DNA of 9,896 bases from the NCBI GenBank assembly GCA_018668195.1, contig JABITU010000118.1, positions 1-9,896 of the forward strand, written 5' to 3'. The position numbers and the translations under genes were made by a program. This DNA is from Tateyamaria sp. (GTDB taxonomy: Bacteria > Pseudomonadota > Alphaproteobacteria > Rhodobacterales > Rhodobacteraceae). Below, piece by piece: positions 8,933 to 9,896 of this stretch. The number at the start of each line of letters is the position of its first letter. The stretch's first letter is position 1. The notes under the pieces are model-generated. The model saw nothing but the letters and a program-made list of their open reading frames with translations. It was not told the origin of the DNA and ran no database searches.

Positions 8933-9424
8933 CTATTCTATATCCCCATCCAAGTAGACGGACGGATCAATATCAGGATCGAACCCATCATCAGTCAACG
9001 CCGCAATGCTGGCGTCATAGGCTTCTGGCTGCCAGATTTCGAATGTGTCGCCCGATGATACAAACAGCGCTGTACCGTTCAGCCCAAGCTTTGTACGTAG
9101 CTTGACTGGCAAAACAATGCGGCCTGTTTCGTCCACGACTGTTTCAATAGATTGTGCGCTATACAAACGTTCCATAGCCTTGCGTTTGGCAGAACCGCGA
9201 GGATGTTTGGAGATTTTGGCATCGACCTCATCCATCGCCTCTATCGTAAATCCTTCTAGGTGATCGCGCGTGATACCGCCGTAGACAATGATCAATCGTG
9301 GCAGGAGCCCTTCGGCCCATTCCGGGTCGCAGCTTTCGATGACGCGGCGAAACGAGGCCGGGATTGACACCCTACCCTTACTGTCCACTTTGTGATCGCT
9401 TTCGCCTCTGAACCTGCGTGCCAC
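8933..9424 (-). CDS. mraZ: Transcriptional regulator MraZ
   Basis: DNA-binding protein of the double SpoVT-AbrB fold, known in E. coli to form a ring-shaped oligomer, bind repeated TGGGN boxes and repress its own dcw operon. The 163 residues show both swapped-hairpin copies: DSKGRVSIPASFR (14-26) and DETGRIVLPVKLR (98-110). The tail after about residue 140 is acidic (TDDGFDPDIDPSVYLDGDIE), and its role is unknown. The start is GTG at 9424-9422, placed by the MARRFRGES opening; AAAAGGGAC just upstream (about 9434-9441) is the probable ribosome binding site. It is the first gene of the cluster, behind a leader of about 260 bases that contains a terminator. Its stop abuts rsmH. Confidence 0.96.
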   Translation of the reverse strand: MARRFRGESDHKVDSKGRVSIPASFRRVIESCDPEWAEGLLPRLIIVYGGITRDHLEGFTIEAMDEVDAKISKHPRGSAKRKAMERLYSAQSIETVVDETGRIVLPVKLRTKLGLNGTALFVSSGDTFEIWQPEAYDASIAALTDDGFDPDIDPSVYLDGDIE

Positions 9425-9480
9425 TTTGGCCCGTCCCTTTTGTACCGTTACATCCCGCTTTCGAAAACTTACCTCCCGGA

Positions 9481-9523
9481 ATAAAAACGGTGGATTGATC
9501 GGCTGCCACGGATCAATCCACCG
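9481..9523 (-). terminator. Intrinsic terminator inside the mraZ leader
   Basis: On the minus strand, CGGTGGATTGATC (9523-9511) pairs perfectly with GATCAATCCACCG (9500-9488). That is a 13-bp stem with a 10-base loop, followed at once by TTTTTAT. The preceding AAAAGGG can extend pairing with the T tract through G-U and A-U pairs. The plus-strand side has no comparable U tract (CCCTTTT after the stem), so the direction is toward mraZ. It stands 57 bases before the mraZ start with no gene upstream, so it must either end a small RNA or act as an attenuator that mraZ transcripts read through. Confidence 0.9.
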
Positions 9524-9685
9524 CCCTTTTCCCGACTTGCGGGTGTCCAGCTGCGCGCGCCACCTGGGGGATGTTTGCTCGCTTGCGCGCCGGATCTTTG
9601 GACTGATGAAATCGAGGTGCCTGTATGAAACCTGCTAGATTTTTTATTGCATGGGGTCGTTTGTTGCCCCGGTCTCGCCTTCATC
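9482..9685 (-). ncRNA. UpsM-like small RNA / structured mraZ 5' leader
   Basis: In Rhodobacter sphaeroides the dcw cluster is preceded by an extended leader (about 268 nt) whose internal rho-independent terminator yields the abundant small RNA UpsM, reported as confined to Rhodobacteraceae (recalled, not looked up). This window has the same layout: terminator end to proposed 5' end is about 204 nt, and leader to the mraZ GTG about 261 nt. The 5' domain closes by a 12-position helix: GATGAAGGCGAG (9685-9674) against CTCGATTTCATC (9616-9605), with one G-U pair and one G-A mismatch. Inside it, GGGG (9670-9667) can pair with CCCC (9656-9653) around a 10-base loop. A GC-rich segment (9595-9541) follows, then the terminator. 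The 5' end is inferred from the -10 candidate and the helix; identity by sequence was not tested. Confidence 0.72.
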
Positions 9686-9691
9686 GGATAA

Positions 9692-9724
9692 ATTATGGAT
9701 GACATGGGAAATTATGGGTGGCAA
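9692..9724 (-). promoter_or_regulatory. Probable promoter of the mraZ leader / UpsM-like RNA
   Basis: CATAAT at 9697-9692 (minus strand) is a 5/6 match to the sigma-70 -10 box and would start RNA near 9686-9685, exactly where the closing helix of the leader begins. The -35 is poor: TTGCCA at 9724-9719 is 21 bases away, and the position at the ideal spacing (9720-9715) reads CACCCA. A second CATAAT lies at 9716-9711. The weak -35 suggests dependence on an activator or on an alternative sigma factor. The TGGG repeats overlie this site. Confidence 0.45.
9696..9719 (+). promoter_or_regulatory. mraZ: TGG(G) direct repeats of the MraZ-box type over the leader promoter
   Basis: Reading the plus strand, TGGAT (9696), TGGGA (9705) and TGGGT (9715) recur at 9- and 10-base steps. 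The same 19-base offset shows as a 9-bp direct repeat AAATTATGG at 9690-9698 and 9709-9717. E. coli MraZ binds TGGGN repeats separated by 5 bases, i.e. one per helical turn, and represses its own promoter. Here they cover the proposed -10/-35 region but point opposite to the gene, unlike E. coli as I recall it. They are suggestive because mraZ is the first gene downstream; the motif is short and can occur by chance. Confidence 0.4.
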
Positions 9725-9780
9725 TGTATTTTTTTCACCAAACGGTGTAAAAACCTTCAAAATAGCGCGGCCTACAGCAT

Positions 9781-9850
9781 AGAATAAATTAAATATCGAT
9801 ATATCTATAGCATATATATACAAATTTAGCATTTTAATACTATATATAGT
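9781..9850. other. Very A+T-rich tract upstream of the leader promoter
   Basis: Only 11 of these 70 bases are G or C, in sharp contrast to the GC-rich genes beside it. It includes runs of alternating TA and a perfect 14-bp palindrome TACTATATATAGTA (9838-9851). No convincing gene is encoded in 9425-9896. Possible roles are an intrinsically bent or easily melted promoter region, a site for a xenogeneic silencer or nucleoid protein, or a promoter for a gene beyond the right edge. The sequence alone does not decide. Confidence 0.6.
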
Positions 9851-9863
9851 AATCCTCAGCCAC

Positions 9864-9877
9864 TTGATACGTATCAC
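9864..9877. promoter_or_regulatory. FNR/FnrL-type box (TTGAT-N4-ATCAC)
   Basis: TTGATACGTATCAC matches the FNR consensus TTGAT-N4-ATCAA at 9 of 10 defined positions and contains the perfect 12-bp palindrome TGATACGTATCA. In Rhodobacteraceae, FnrL (and DnrD/NnrR relatives) use this box for low-oxygen or nitric-oxide control. It is centred at 9870.5, near the window edge. Either a plus-strand promoter starting just beyond the edge, or a minus-strand promoter with an AT-rich -10 near 9844-9837, could use it. It is about 170 bases upstream of the proposed leader promoter, too far for classical activation there. Which gene it serves cannot be told from the window. Confidence 0.5.
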
Positions 9878-9896
9878 CCATAAATTCCAAAAATAA

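Noticed and set aside
9448..9453. ATG-TAA start-stop pair in the mraZ leader, as a regulatory minimal uORF
   Set aside because: A six-base motif expected by chance; no well-spaced ribosome binding site makes it stand out.
9482..9690. RNase P RNA (rnpB) as the structured RNA upstream of mraZ
   Set aside because: The length is about half that of bacterial RNase P RNA and none of its conserved core blocks were recognized. The leader/terminator layout fits UpsM better.
9731..9755. CACC-AAAC-GGTG flanked by a T run and an A run, as a bidirectional terminator
   Set aside because: On both strands the run 3' of the stem is A-rich, not U-rich, so neither direction gives an intrinsic terminator. The stem is only 4 bp.
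9644..9877. 77-codon minus-strand frame over the AT-rich tract
   Set aside because: Its isoleucine/tyrosine-rich peptide simply reflects the AT-rich DNA; it has no good ribosome binding site and runs through the promoter and the leader RNA.

Overview
The window carries the first half of a division and cell wall (dcw) cluster, all on the minus strand, in the order mraZ, rsmH, ftsL, ftsI, murE, murF, mraY, murD, running from about 9690 down to 350. Protein style (a MraZ beginning MARRFRGES, an FtsI beginning MIRTPLRPLARIL, a meso-DAP type MurE) and an unusually long structured leader before mraZ point to an alphaproteobacterium of the Rhodobacteraceae (roseobacter group). This is inferred from family knowledge, not from a search.

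Region by region. (1) 1-80, plus strand: the last 26 codons of a YhiN/BaiN (HI0933) family flavoprotein, convergent to the cluster. (2) 81-349: a gap with no intact gene. It holds an imperfect palindrome (248-272) and a plus-strand reading frame resembling the first residues of a TetR-family repressor, which stops just inside the 3' end of murD. I read it as a recombination scar. It lies where ftsW would normally follow murD in this family. (3) 350-9424: eight intact genes packed almost without gaps. (4) 9425-9896: the leader and promoter region of mraZ. It contains a strong minus-strand intrinsic terminator (9481-9523) and a 5' domain closed by a 12-position stem. Together they match the arrangement known in Rhodobacter sphaeroides, where the mraZ leader yields the small RNA UpsM. 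Further upstream lie TGGG direct repeats of the MraZ-box kind over the likely promoter, a very A+T-rich tract, and an FNR-type box (9864-9877) near the window edge.

How the genes work together. MraZ is the cluster's transcriptional regulator and RsmH methylates 16S rRNA. FtsL and FtsI (PBP3) belong to the divisome and septal transpeptidation. MurD, MurE and MurF add D-Glu, meso-diaminopimelate and D-Ala-D-Ala to the UDP-MurNAc peptide, and MraY transfers the finished muropeptide to undecaprenyl phosphate as lipid I. Nearly every junction is a stop/start overlap or abutment. The one real gap, mraY to murD, is exactly bridged by a 16-codon mini-ORF that overlaps both neighbours by ATGA. The operon therefore looks translationally coupled from end to end, with its main control point in the leader RNA.

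No tRNA, rRNA, CRISPR array or insertion sequence was seen.
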